Positions 24,395-35,456 of a DNA stretch of 64,000 nucleotides are shown here, in pieces. The stretch lies in the NCBI GenBank assembly GCA_037179335.1, contig JAKZHN010000037.1, positions 248,001 through 312,000 of the forward strand. The letters are read 5' to 3'. The DNA comes from Cyclaneusma minus (lineage: Eukaryota > Ascomycota > Leotiomycetes > Marthamycetales > Marthamycetaceae). The notes beneath the pieces are model-generated. The model was not told where the DNA came from and searched no databases. It saw only the letters and a list, made by a program, of their open reading frames with translations. Each line of letters begins with the position of its first letter. Positions within the stretch are counted from its first letter, which is position 1. Position numbers and translations under genes: made by a program.

Positions 24395-24990
24395 CAGTGT
24401 TTCCGATAGTCCTGCCGGACCGATTTGTTTTGGACCGTATTGATACGGTTTGACCTTTTTAAAAATAGTCCGGACCAAAGAAATATAGTTTAAGCTTTAA
24501 ATTTTCGGTTCTAAACCATGGTGAAATAGTGAAAGCGTGGTTTGGAATATTTAGCTATTTTTTGCCAAGACTTGCCAAGGCCTGGCGGGCACGGACGATT
24601 ACGCATAGCCATTTAATTGATAGTAATTTTAATTTAGCGTATTTATATAAAAGCTTGGTAAAGTCTTATTTTAAATACTTTTAGCTATAAACGCATATAA
24701 TTTTTAATAATAATAATCAAATTACAAGCTTTTTAAATTTCCAATTTTATAAATCCAAAAATTCAATTAAGACAATATACAATCTAAATTACAATTTTAT
24801 TATTAAGCTATAAATATAGGCAAAATTAATTTTTGCTATTTTTAGCATAGCAAATTATGGCGACCATGGTGAGCTTTTGAAACCGTAATTTAAACCAAAG
24901 AAATTTAGTTTCTAGCTTTTATAAAAGGTTTCAGACCGTACCGATACGGTATAGGGCCTAAACCGCGGTCTCAGACTATAGGAAACACTG
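24395..24990. mobile_element. Non-autonomous hAT-type element, 596 bp
   Basis: Ends are CAGTGTTTCCGATAGTC and the inverse of CAGTGTTTCCTATAGTC, one mismatch in 17. The 8-bp sequence CCTGCAGT lies directly on both sides (24,387-24,394 and 24,991-24,998). An 8-bp duplication and CAGNG termini define the hAT superfamily. Subterminal blocks GGACCGTATTGATACGG and GACCGTACCGATACGG are also repeated. The middle (24,600-24,850) is AT-rich like RIP-mutated DNA, and no transposase frame is present, so it needed a transposase encoded elsewhere. It was inserted after the A/B duplication or into unit B only. Confidence 0.9.
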
Positions 24991-25364
24991 CCTGCAGTTC
25001 TATCTTTTGTCACTTGACATGATAAGCCCGTTCCGCAAGTCAGAGTCCCTACTAGGTATCCAGTCCCAAAACGTCCTAATCACCCCCAATACTTCTCGAA
25101 TCATCCCACGCTAATGCCCTTCACCATTTTCTCGATGATCAGATGAGACGGGAACAACAAATATCTCCTTGAGGACATTACCATCTTCACTAAGTGTTCG
25201 GAATACAGGGTACAGGGGTGAGTCTAGCACGTTCGAACGTAGGTTGCGTAATATGCTGTGAATTGTGACTAAGAAGGAAGGAGAGCTCGTCGTCGGCGCT
25301 CTCCTTGAAGCTATTCCCACTCTCTTGGAGCTAGCGTAGGTGGCGTGCGCACGGACCAGCCCAC

Positions 25365-25401
25365 CGCTATGCTGGCATGCCCATCGCTATGCTGGCAGCT
25401 A
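25365..25401. repeat. 20-bp direct repeat
   Basis: CGCTATGCTGGC recurs with a 20-bp period in the 3' flank of copy B, separated by ATGCCCAT. Confidence 0.7.
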
Positions 25402-25457
25402 GTCAGACACTAAGACGTCAGGGAACTTCGGAGTCCCGCCACCAAATGCAAAAATCA

Positions 25458-26607
25458 CTAACAAATCGTAAGTGGAAGGCCAGGGCAGGGCAGGGAAATG
25501 GAGTCAAAAGTTACCTCCATACGCCACGGTAAGCTCATCCTCGTGAACTTGGCAGCTTCTGTCGCAGCCGGTAATGCTGTGGTCGCTCCATTAAGAAGGG
25601 GAGCGTGGGTGGGGCTGTTGGAGTTCTTATAGGCCCTCGCAGTGCGACGGCTTTTCGATTTAGTCTTCTCCCTCTGTTTCTCTCTTTGACTCTTCTGGAT
25701 TTCGATTTCCATGTCCCAGGTCTAGTGGACTCCGGGCGTCTGCTTAACTTCCCGCAAGGCCGTGCCGAGTGCCGTGAGGGCTTCCCCCGTTAAACGAAGG
25801 ATTTGTTGTCCGCTTTGGCCGTTGCGAAATGGCTTCAAGAGTGCTACAGGAGCCCTGTAGGGTTCTAGGGTGATGCACGTCGTTTGCTCGAAACGCAAGT
25901 TATTGGCAAAGTCGAGTACGACGGGGCCTTTGCTGATATTGGGATCGACAATATCTGCCTCATTATAGACCGCAATTAATTCGCGTGTAAGACCATACAC
26001 ATATGCCCATTCGCGTTGGCTATCAGGTTTAGTGGTAACCTAAAGCAAAATTAGAGAAATGATCGGGAATGGTAATAGTTTCAAGCGAGCGAAAGGGAAC
26101 TCAGTTGAAAGGAAGTTTAGCTCACGTACCGTCACTAGATCAACCATCCCATCCGCGTCTGGGAGCGACAGCTGTATTACAGGGTGTCCTAGTGCCCCCT
26201 TCAGGGCACCGGCAAGCATTTCGATCCGCTTCATCCAGATATTTCTCGTACGGCAGTTTAAATACCACTCCAAGTCTTGCTGCCGGATCGGAGAAGGAAG
26301 ATGTTGCGTCCGCCTCTGAACTTGGCATTTGGCTGCGGGAGCTATCGGTAGATATAGTCGTATCACTGCTTCCTTGGGACTGGGTAGATTCGCTGCTGAG
26401 AGGATTGATTAATGACGTAGCATAGGAGCTCTGGTCGTCTTCGTCGGCTCCGTTCTTCTCGGTGTAAGTGTCACTTGGCTCATTGCTCATGGGTTCAATG
26501 CGCCTCCATGAGATAAGTGAGTTGACATCTGGCCTCCGCTCTGGTCGCTTTGCGCTTCTCCACCCCGCCGAGAATTTGTCCTGCCGACTCTTGTTCGCGC
26601 GACCCAT
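25458..26607 (-). pseudogene. Unknown gene family, copy B (frameshift and stop)
   Basis: The most complete decayed copy. Exon 1 starts at 26,607 (MGRANKSRQDKF) and runs through RLGVVFKLPYEKYLDEA. Just after this, at about 26,230-26,240, the reading frame must change for the conserved ERIEMLAGALKG-ALGHPVIQLSLPDADGMVD to follow, so there is a 1- or 2-base indel. An intron (donor GTACGT near 26,130, acceptor TTTAG near 26,041) sits at the same position as in copies C and D. The last segment has QTPGVH, a TAG stop, then TWDMEIE where copy D has EGLHWSWSWER. The lost codon is Trp, TGG to TAG, equivalent to CpA-to-TpA on the plus strand. Confidence 0.65.
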
Positions 26608-26936
26608 GATGAGAAGCCAAAGTTGCAGCTATTTGTGACGAAAAGTAGCAATCGTAGTTGTTGAGAGGGCTGTAACTGGCGACGACTGATTGTAGATGGC
26701 GTGGTTGAAGGTAATCAGACGAGCCGAAGGCCCATGGACTCGCTCAGAGACAGGACGATCAGCAGCTCACGCAGTCGTTTGTCGATGCACGTGGCTTGGC
26801 TGAGGGGAGGGTGTGGCGGATTCTGCGAGAGAGGTGCGAGGTCGCCAGCCGCAGCCAATATGAAAATAGGTGACCAACTAAACAGACGAGAGATAAGGAC
26901 CAAAGGACGCGCCCGAGCTCAAGGATGTTGAGCGAC

Positions 26937-28024
26937 CTACCCCCAAACAAAAACTTGCTGCCGCGAACGAATGGGAGTACATCGCAGTGACCATATCTGC
27001 CCACAGATTTGATCAAACCCACTCTCTTCAAGCGCTACCTGCCCCTAGGAACAACAAGGTGTTGATACGCACCCCGCAGGCAATACTCGTCTGAGCGATA
27101 CTAGTTCGCACTCTGGGGCTCCCGAGAGAGGCAGAGAAGCTGACCAGCGATAGGTGGCTGCTGCCTTTTGCTAAACGCGTCGTTTGAGAGCTCTAGGCGG
27201 ACTAGACCTAAATAACACTCTCTCCCAAGCTAGAAGCCAAAACAATACCCTCCCACCTCAAGCTACGCACTGAGTGACCAGCTGGAGCCGAGAAGGACAA
27301 GTCTTGTCGGAATAGCAATAATTTTTGAGCAGTACGCTGCATACAGTCTATCCCAAACGGCCTCCTGCCTTGTTGACTTGAGCCCAGCGACGACATCAAC
27401 AATCCACGCACCGAGATCCAAAGCACTCCGTAGCCTACAACAGAGTTGCCCATACACACTCCGTGACGACATCTCAGACCAGACCCTACCGAGGGAGACT
27501 GGAAGTCCGGAGTCTGCATCCCTTCGCCGTAGATACGGTCGGGGTGGGTCGAAAAAGAGATAGTGGTCCGCACACTGCTCCCCCTTGACTGGACCGCGAA
27601 CACCGTTACACTTCAAACTCCAGCACCAAGAGAAAGCCGAAGCCAGCGAACTCTAGCAAAGAAGAAGAAAGCACGAAGTATGACAATCTCTCCAGTCACT
27701 ACATGAGGGCCTGGTCAGTACCGTCTGTGAGTTGTCGGGTGTTCTCCAGTCCAGAGGATTTCATCATGGCGTTGCCATCCGCAATCCCTCTTGGTCGTCA
27801 AGTCGCAGACAGAGGGGGCTATGATCTCAACGAGGGCGATGAGGAGTAGCGGCTAGGGAAGCTGGCGGCATAATGTACTAGCAGCGGCAAGGGGGCTGCT
27901 CGTTCTCTTCTCTACGAGCGGACAGGCGATGTGACAACAAGCCAAACACAGTATCAGGACGCTCAACTTCCTGGCTGTGTAGATGGGGAGGCTGGTAAGG
28001 AGGGGTTCGAAGACCGTGTTCTCT
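26937..28024. other. No supportable gene
   Basis: Balanced composition. Minus-strand frames at 27,208-27,616 are open for 117 to 131 codons in two overlapping frames, but neither shows a domain, and the region has no clear start or intron structure. It could be further decayed gene sequence. Confidence 0.4.
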
Positions 28025-28029
28025 CTAAG

Positions 28030-29215
28030 CCGGGCTCAAATCCTCGACTGATGATGGAGGATTGCTGTTGCTGTTGCATCTGAGCTCCAAACAATGATCA
28101 GATGCGAAAGAGAACGACCATCCTCCTTTCTCGACGATTTTCCGCCCTCCGACCTCGTATAATTCACGGTAGTCAACGCAGTAGACTCTGGTACGCCAAG
28201 ATTCACATCTTTCCACAACTCTGTGGAAGTAGCCTCTCCCTGGCGCTCTATTCTTCCTAGCCGCTCCAAGATATAGTGCAGACTTGATGCTGACAGCACC
28301 ATAGATTGCTATGAGAAGTTGTGTAATTGTACCCAGGCTGGAGACGGGCAGACAATGCACATGTTGATAAGTGACTGTCGGAGACTCTCGTCATGGACTC
28401 AAGGGTAGTGCTTCTTGTGGATATCGAGGACTGCGAAGACTGGCTAGCCGTGCTTTTGGAATGTTGTTCTGCGTTGAAAGCACGTACAGAGGAGTGGTCG
28501 GTCGAGGACTCTGGGCCGTATGGAGGAATGCCGAGGAAAGAAGAAAGATCACGATATGATGCTATCTATACATCTGCCCCTTTCGTAAGGACAAGCTACG
28601 TCGGTTGGATTGTCGACTGCGGGTTTACTCTCTAAGAAACTAGGAAAGTACTCGTACAGGTGCAGCAAGTCGAACTGCGGGACAAGACACTCGGCCTCGC
28701 GGATTCGATTCTGGACTGCCTCTATGCCGGACTCGAGACAACCATGCATGGTCTTGTCGAAATCCGATGCCGCTGGGTACAAACTCTTTTGCAGTGGCGG
28801 AAAAGCTTGACAATACGGTTTCGGGTGCGAACACTTTGGGAGTACCGGAGAGGCCTGCTGATATCGCCGTGGGCACGCCGCACGAACATGCAAGGACGGG
28901 GCAGGAACACAGCGTATGGCAGCTTACGTCGCTCCACGATGGCGTAGCATGGCTTTCCCATTGTAACAGCCGCATCCTCGAAATACACCAAGTCCTTGAC
29001 CGCAGTAGGACACGAGCCCAAGCTGTACCACTGATCGAAACTCCAGAGTCGCGGAAGCTAGACCGATGAGAAAATTCGGAAACGCAGATCCTCAAAGATG
29101 AGGAAGCTGTATGGGCTTGTAGTGTCGTCAAGGCGAGTCATTGCTCTTTCCCATCGATGTTGTTCCGCCACTTTGATGGCTTGCTCGGGATGCGTGCTTG
29201 CCTGGGTCAAGAGAG
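28030..29215 (-). pseudogene. Unrecognised gene remnant with shifting frames
   Basis: Minus-strand translation gives protein-like stretches in changing frames. From 29,215 one frame reads HPEQAIKVAEQHRWERAM and SPYSFLIFEDLRFRIFSS, hits TAG near 29,064, and continues in the same frame as LPRLWSFDQWYSLGS and VYFEDAAVTMGKPCYAIVE. A second frame takes over with SDFDKTMHGCLESGIEAVQ and LVPQFDLLHLYEYFPSFL. A third has a Ser/Thr-rich stretch near 28,450. I do not recognise the family. The pattern fits a broken gene but could partly be chance. Confidence 0.3.
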
Positions 29216-29216
29216 G

Positions 29217-29938
29217 TTAGCAGTTGGACCGAGAGAGCAAAACTTTACAGAAACATAGGGGACAAGTACGAATGCCTTTGGGACTCGAGTAGAGATCCGT
29301 CTCTTTCATAAATCGAACTTCTCCGACAGTACAAACTCCTGCGATGGTTCGAACGTCGACCTTGAGCCAGACAAAGCTGCGGAGGTACTCCAAGACATTG
29401 ACATGGAAGACATCGGAGATATACCAGTCAAGGGACGAATCCGTTAAACGCAGCTCGTCGTCTCTGAATGACTTCAAAGCTGCCATTGGAGCCCGATACA
29501 CTTCTACCATGGTCCATCATGTGGTGTGTTCAAAGCGCAAGCCACCGACAAAGTCAAGCACAATGGGCCGGAGAACACGATGGAGATGACGACGAGCATC
29601 AACGAACTCAGCCGTACTTTCTCCCAGTCGAGCTGGACATGCTGGCCTCTGCCTCGTTCCACATAGGCACTAGCTCGCGGTGGAGTTCGTGACGAAGAGC
29701 CCATTCGCGCTGGCTATTAGGCTTTGTTGTGCCTTAAAGAATTTTCAGATACTCAGTACAAAACTTCAAGAATCTTGAGCCGTTCAACGTGCAAAAGGGG
29801 CACTAGGAAGTTAGGATTGAGGCTTACTTACGATTATGATTTCCACCATGCCGTCGGCATCAGCTAGCGTCAATTGAATCACTGGATGTCCTGGTGCACG
29901 CTTGAGGCACCGGCACACTTCTTGACCCGTTTCTTCCA
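29217..29938 (-). pseudogene. Unknown gene family, copy C (truncated, broken)
   Basis: The core is clear: about 29,830-29,935 reads VCRCLKRAPGHPVIQLTLADADGMVEI, up to a GTAAG donor. After the intron (acceptor near 29,737) it reads TTKPNSQREWALRHELHREL, against TTKPDSQREWAYVYGLTREL in copy B. A frameshift then precedes PIVLDFVGGLRFEHTT, where a TGA stop replaces the next codon before WTMVEVYRAPMAALKSF. The N-terminal exon with its GWRS and LPYEKY motifs is absent upstream. It lies about 3 kb from unit B and is not part of the tandem pair. Confidence 0.6.
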
Positions 29939-30865
29939 AGAATTTGGGGTGAGGTGCTAGGCACTGTGAAGCCCGAGGTAGGTACTGTAGTAAGAAGTAA
30001 GGAAACAGAAGAGATGGTGGAAAGAAGGATGAATATGATATACCGCCGTGAGCCCCTATCTCTCACCGTACCTCCTCATTATGACTGTAACACCTCTTCA
30101 TCCCCGGCACAGCACTCGCAGATCTCCCAGCTCCGCGACCAAGTGCGCATTGCCCCTCGTCCCCACCCCTCCCTGCCTACCCCCAAGCTGCAGACAGAAT
30201 TACCAGCAATGCAGCTACAGTTATAGACAGGCCGTCGGGACTTGGCAATCCTCGGATTCGTTTGACCAGTTTGGCAGGGAGACACGAGATAGGATCATGG
30301 TCAGGCGGGTATCATCGTAGAACATGTGCGCACAGAGCACACAAATCGAGAACTGGACAAACTCTCGGATTAGCACGGTCACCAGCCAACAAGAACATCA
30401 CTTGCGCGAAGAAAGCCCAAAACATAGCACTGGATTTTCTTACAATTAAACGCACCCGAACGATAGCTTTTGATGACCGGATGCTTGACTGTTGCGTGAG
30501 CGGACAAGGCGTGGGGGTGCGCAGAAGACACAAGCACTTGCAAGAAATACAGTATTGAAAAAAGATCACAGGTGACAGACTGCAGAGAAATAGAAATAAC
30601 CGAGAAGTAGTCAAGCGATTGCAGCGAAGTCAATTTTGTACGGGGCTTGCCGAGGACGCTAACCGCTAATACTTGTCCCTTCTAGGCAAGGTGCGTGGCG
30701 CTAAACAGCCCATATCCACATCCCCATGCACATCACACACCCCCTGAACGCCTTGATCCAGGTGATGTTACAAGTGAAGGCCCCCATAAGATCCAACATC
30801 GCTGGAAACATTTCTTCATCCTACCTTCGGTATCTAGGTATCCCCCTATCCTAAGCACTCTCAAT
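29939..30865. other. Intergenic, no supportable gene
   Basis: I find no domain or paralog of neighbouring sequences. Several overlapping frames of about 100 codons are open on both strands without codon bias that favours one. Confidence 0.5.
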
Positions 30866-33800
30866 CTAGAAAGAACCATCAACCTCCCTAACCCACGCCC
30901 CCGCCAACTCACTCGCCAATCCCAACCTCAGCACCCTGAGCACATCATCCGCCTTCGTGCCCGCCCTAAGTCCCTGTCTCCAATCCCATCCCCTCCTAAT
31001 CTGGTCCTTACCCCCTACGAAGACCGCACTTCCGCTACTCATACTCCTCTGCAACTGACTCGCCAACATGCCCGAATTCACAAGACTAAACGTCCCACTC
31101 ATGCTTCCACTCATGCCACTCCTACTCCTCAGCAAATCCGCCGGACTCGATCCCTTAAGTCCCTGAGCCGAAGCAAGCGCAGTATCGAAGAATTCAGACG
31201 CTGCTGTGTAGATAGAGCCCGGGATGACAGTTTGGATATCTTCGATGACTTTCAGGAGCATGTTGATTTGGGAGACGGAGAGCGTTTGTGAGAGTGGGCG
31301 TGAGGGGGACAGAAAGGGAAGCACTTCGCCGAGGAGCACGAGGAGGAAATCGATGCTGATGCTCGAGTCGCGCGCTGGGTCGAACAGTCCACCGTGAACC
31401 GCATAGGCTGAGCTGTTAATCACCGCCAACAGGGGCGGCAAACATGCTTCCCTAACGCTATCTTTCGCCATAATCATCTTCTGCGCTCCTGGTGATGAAG
31501 ATACCAAGGCATCACGATGATCATAAAACAGTCGCAAAGTTGCGTAACCAGCCAAGAGCTCATGCAGCAGTTCGGCAGAAGCAAGATCCAGACGAGCAAG
31601 CTCTTGGAGGGTTTGCGAAGGCGAGGTGATGAGGCGGTGGAGCGTAGCATCCAGTTCGGAAACGGGAGGGAAGGAGGTGCTGTGGATGAGACAGAAGGAG
31701 GTGAGGAGGTTGAGGACGTCTTTGACGGCTTTGCGGTTGTGGGCGAGGGCGTAAAACCAGAGGGCTTCGCCGTAGTTGTGGGTTGATTCGGAGAGGGAGT
31801 CGGCGTAGGTCTGGGGGATTTCGTTAGTACTTGGGTGTGGGTAGGGAGGAAAGCGGATATGGGGAATAGGGGATAAGGGATAGGGGGTGCGGAAAACTTA
31901 CAGCGGAGATTCGCTCAGCATGGGTTGTCATGGCTAGGTTGCTCAGGGCCCGCCATAATTTGTCCACTCGGTCACTTGTGTCCAGACGGATGCTGTTGAT
32001 CAGATCACCAACGACTTCCTCAGACCGTGGCGCGGAATCCAGTCTTCCGAGTACCTCAAGGGCGATCTCCCATCCTTCTCGTGTACCCTCAGGTCCACCC
32101 TGCGTCAAAGAGTTCTGGGACGGAGTCAAATTGTCGATCTGAGTCAACAACTGAGCGTAGCTGATCAGCGTGGCATCCTTCACACTGTCACTGTTCCTGC
32201 CTCCAACATTGAAGCCCAAAATATCCATGTCATCTTCGTCAAGACTGTCCATATCAATCAAGCTCGGTGCGTCGGCAGGTCGCAACCAGCCACCTAGGGA
32301 AGCTAGGTCCACCACAGCTGATGAGATTGAACCAGACCATGCTCTCAGGAAGCCAACAGCTCCTTCGATGTCGCCTTCAAATACAGTAGCCAGAGCCACT
32401 TCAACGTCGACTTGTGAGTTGACTTTGAGCTCGGAAGATGGTGCGATGGCTCGTTGGAAAGAGCGGGCGAGTCGCTGGATTTCTGTGACACGGCTGGATG
32501 GGTCGTGGACATGCATACGGCCAGTGGGTCCTTCGGAGAAGTATTCACCGGCATCGTAGCCCCAAGCCATCAAGCCGATAGTAGCCTCGCACCAGTCGTT
32601 GGAGTTCGAGATGATAGGCGTAGCTTGGCCCTGGATGATTTCGTACAGACTGCATAGATTCTGATACACAGTCCACGGTACTTGACTCTCCGCCTTCTTC
32701 GCAATGGAAGTCATCGAGAAGGCACTCTGCGACACACCAAAGTTGACAGCCTGGAAACCACCATCCGTGTTGTCGTCGCGTTTCTTGCCCTCCGCGAACT
32801 CCTTCAAACTCTCGTGAGCTTGAGTAGCACGAAGTCTGAACAGAGTCCATTCGCTGCTGTTGGGGTTCCACTCGCCCTTGACTCCAGGACATTGTTTCAG
32901 AACATTCACGGCATCGAGAACAACTCTCTTGACATTCTTCAATGCTGCACCTGTGTATCCATGCAGGCTTGACCCCTCCCGGACTTCATCCGAGTTCACC
33001 TTGGCGTTCTCCCATCCTGCAGTTTCAAGTACTCGGATCACGCCGTCGACCTTGCCACGGACAATACTGCTCAGAATGACTTCCCAAAACAGACCATGGG
33101 CAGCCGGACTGGGTCGGTTTGTCCTGACTTCATCAAGCTGACCGGGGTAGGGCACGTGGTGTTGCTCCAACCACTCCAGTGCCACCAAACCGACTGACTT
33201 TGTAGTGACGGGTTCACGAAGAGCTAGCGATCGGAAGCCAGTAGTGAAACTCACTTCCAGTGGTCTCGATGGCTTGGATGCCGGTGGTTGATAGAGAGGC
33301 ACCAGCAAGCTGGCAATGAAGAATGCATAGTTGAAATCCGGGGCCTGGGGGTTTGGTCCAATCTCAGCCGTGTACTCCTCTGCCCGATGCGGCAAAGCCT
33401 GATCAGCAAAAACCGCCCAACTCTTGACAAGCTCTGTAGCAGTGGAAGAGAGCACTTCTTGCATGCGATCGTCTCCCTGATTGGCTGAAATTCCTTCCCT
33501 GTACATACGGCTGACGAAGCCTTCGGTACTCAGAATGACATCGTCAGGTTCAGCCTCCGGATTACCCAGTTGATCTGACAGGTCCCGCGCTATCTTGCCG
33601 AAGGACTGTGGCTTGGGATGCTCGAGTACGGGCTGAAGAGCCATGTTGAGATCTCCTCCAATGTTCCTGACGGACGGCGCAGCGGAATTTCTCGTGCCCG
33701 GCTGGCTGGTTGTCTTGTTTGCTCCGAGCCATGGGAAGGAGGGAATAGAGCTACCGAAATGCGGAGAGGGCGGGTTCTGCGTAGGCATAGAGCTATCTTG

Positions 33801-34970
33801 TGTGGGGCTGGTGAACTGCGGCGATCCTGGGTTCTGCGGTTCCTCCTCAGCCTCGCCCATGGCATCATCCTCCTGTTGTTCATGCTGATCCTGCATATCA
33901 TCGTCCTCGGAATGCTCGTGCTGTTCCCGCATATCATCATCTTCGGAGTGTTCATGTTCATGCCGTCCATGCGCGTCCTCGTCCTCGTATTCGCCCTCCG
34001 CGTCTTCATGATCGTGATCATGTTCCTCGTCCTCATCCTCCTCGTCATCAGAGTCAACCTGGAACCCACCCAGCCGTTCCGACGCCGGTTTGTACTCGTG
34101 TCTCAAGGTCGATTGTTTCCTCGCCGCGCGCATGGGAGCCGTCGATGGAGATGACATAGGGCCATGGAAGGTAGGATTGGGGTGCTTGAAGAAGTGCTGC
34201 TGGCCAAACGGATTGGGATTGTTCGAGCTTGCATTCGAGCTTGCATTCGAGCTTTGGTTCGAGCTACCCAGAAGAGAAGATCCAGGCGGTAGGGGAGGTT
34301 CTGATCCATACGGGTTCGAATTGAAGTTCAGATCGCGTGTCGAGCTGCCCATGAACGACGAGGGCGGCGGACCAGCAGGTGTAAACGAGCCCGCAGAGCT
34401 GGGCGGAGCACCCGCGGGCGTCGTCGACATGTTGCTCTCATCGAAAGCATTGTGCCTCTCCTTGCGATCAGGCGTACTTGGCGGACTGCTCGAATACTCC
34501 GGCACCTTGAAGCCGGTGAAACTCATCCTGGCTGATACGGGCGAGACACCAGCGGGGCTCGACTTTGCTCTGGGGAGTTTCGACGGCGTGGCTCGGGGGG
34601 ACGGCGAGGCTTTGGGTGTGGGTGATTTGCGGTGCGAGCAGTTTTCGGCGTGTTCGAGCTCCTCCTGCTGTTTTGCCAACCGCGCAGCCTCGCGTCGCTC
34701 GTGGGTGAGGCACGGGCAGCGGTGGCCCTTGGGGGCAGGGGTGGGCGCTTTCGGGTTCATGTGTGGCCGGCGGGTGCTGTCGCGTTTAACAAACCTGTCG
34801 TTTGGGGCAGTTGCATCAGTCCAGTCGCGACTGCTGGAAGCGCGAGGCTGAAGCAGGAAACGGGCGGTGATAGGCGCACACCCGTGCTTACTTAATTGTT
34901 GATCGCCCAGCTGCCCAATCAAAACAGCTTCCCGCAGAATATTCAGGTTATTTTCGGTCACTACATGCAT
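30866..34970 (-). CDS. Nup85-like nucleoporin
   Basis: Probable scaffold nucleoporin of the Y-complex, acting at the nuclear pore. Two exons: complement(31,902-34,970) and complement(30,866-31,810), joined in phase 0 across a 91-bp intron (GTAAGT to CAG). The product is 1,337 residues from the first ATG. A start at Met71 (34,760, MNPKAPTPAPKG) is equally plausible. The N-terminal third is Ser/Pro-rich and disordered-looking. Residues 306-378 are an acidic, His-rich stretch with a tandem HSEDDDM repeat. The C-terminal two thirds are helical, with the fungal Nup85-type segment YADSLSESTHNYGEALWFY just after the intron and SGYATLRLFYD-like LAGYATLRLFYDHRD. The family call is from recalled similarity, not a search. 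Confidence 0.72.
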
Positions 34971-35456
34971 AGATGTACATGTGCCAGTTACTTCGATTAT
35001 TCTGGGCCAATTGGATTATGTTGGGCTACCTAGATTACCCTGTCTTACCTGGAATTTTATGCGTTGGTCGCATTCTTCTGGGTTAGTCGGACTCTCCTTG
35101 GTTTCAGTCGGACGTTTCATTCTGAGCTACACTAACCTTCGAATTTCAAGCTGAATCAGAATCTAAGAATACCTAAAGTAACATTTCTCTCGGCGTGTTT
35201 CGAGGTATCATCTGCTGCGACGTCAAGATAAACTCGAAAATAAAATGGGGCGCTAGGCCCAAATGATCCCACGACCCGCTGGTCCGTTTTCACATGGTCG
35301 CACAGCTCGAACCGGAGTTCCGTCTTCATCCCAATCCATCTATCCAACACCATGGTCCAAAACTCATGCCACCACCTTTGCTGAATTCTACCTTTCCCTG
35401 TTGATATCTCCAAGTTCCGAATTTTCTACTCCTCTTCCCCACTGGTGCTTCTCACG
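34971..35456. promoter_or_regulatory. Shared divergent promoter region
   Basis: 486 bp between the nucleoporin and SET-protein starts. It includes a CCAAT box in GGCCAATTGG (35,007-35,016), which reads as CCAAT on both strands. No clear TATA box. No other feature seen. Confidence 0.4.

Larger units (their letters stand above)
24206..26936. repeat. Segmental tandem duplication, unit B
   Basis: Second copy of the unit above. It is longer because it holds the 596-bp hAT-type insertion and keeps the central gene segment that unit A has lost. Its right end (AACTAAACAGACGAGAGATAA, then CGCCCGAGCTC) matches the right end of unit A (GCTAAACAAACGATAAATAA, then CCGAGCTC). Confidence 0.75.

Noticed and set aside
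30695..31291. 198-codon plus-strand frame
   Set aside because: It overlaps the nucleoporin's second exon in antisense; composition is His/Pro/Thr/Arg-rich without a domain.
33618..34154. 178-codon plus-strand frame with long hydrophobic runs
   Set aside because: It is the reverse of the Asp/Glu/His-rich repeat of the nucleoporin, which reads as I/L/M/V on the other strand. Not real membrane segments.
34090..34851. 253-codon plus-strand frame opposite the nucleoporin N-terminus
   Set aside because: Antisense of a Ser/Pro-rich coding region; composition is Gly/Leu-rich and has no domain.
35445..35456. Upstream GTG start for the SET-domain protein
   Set aside because: Nuclear genes of this kind start at ATG; the first ATG is 12 bases later at 35,457.
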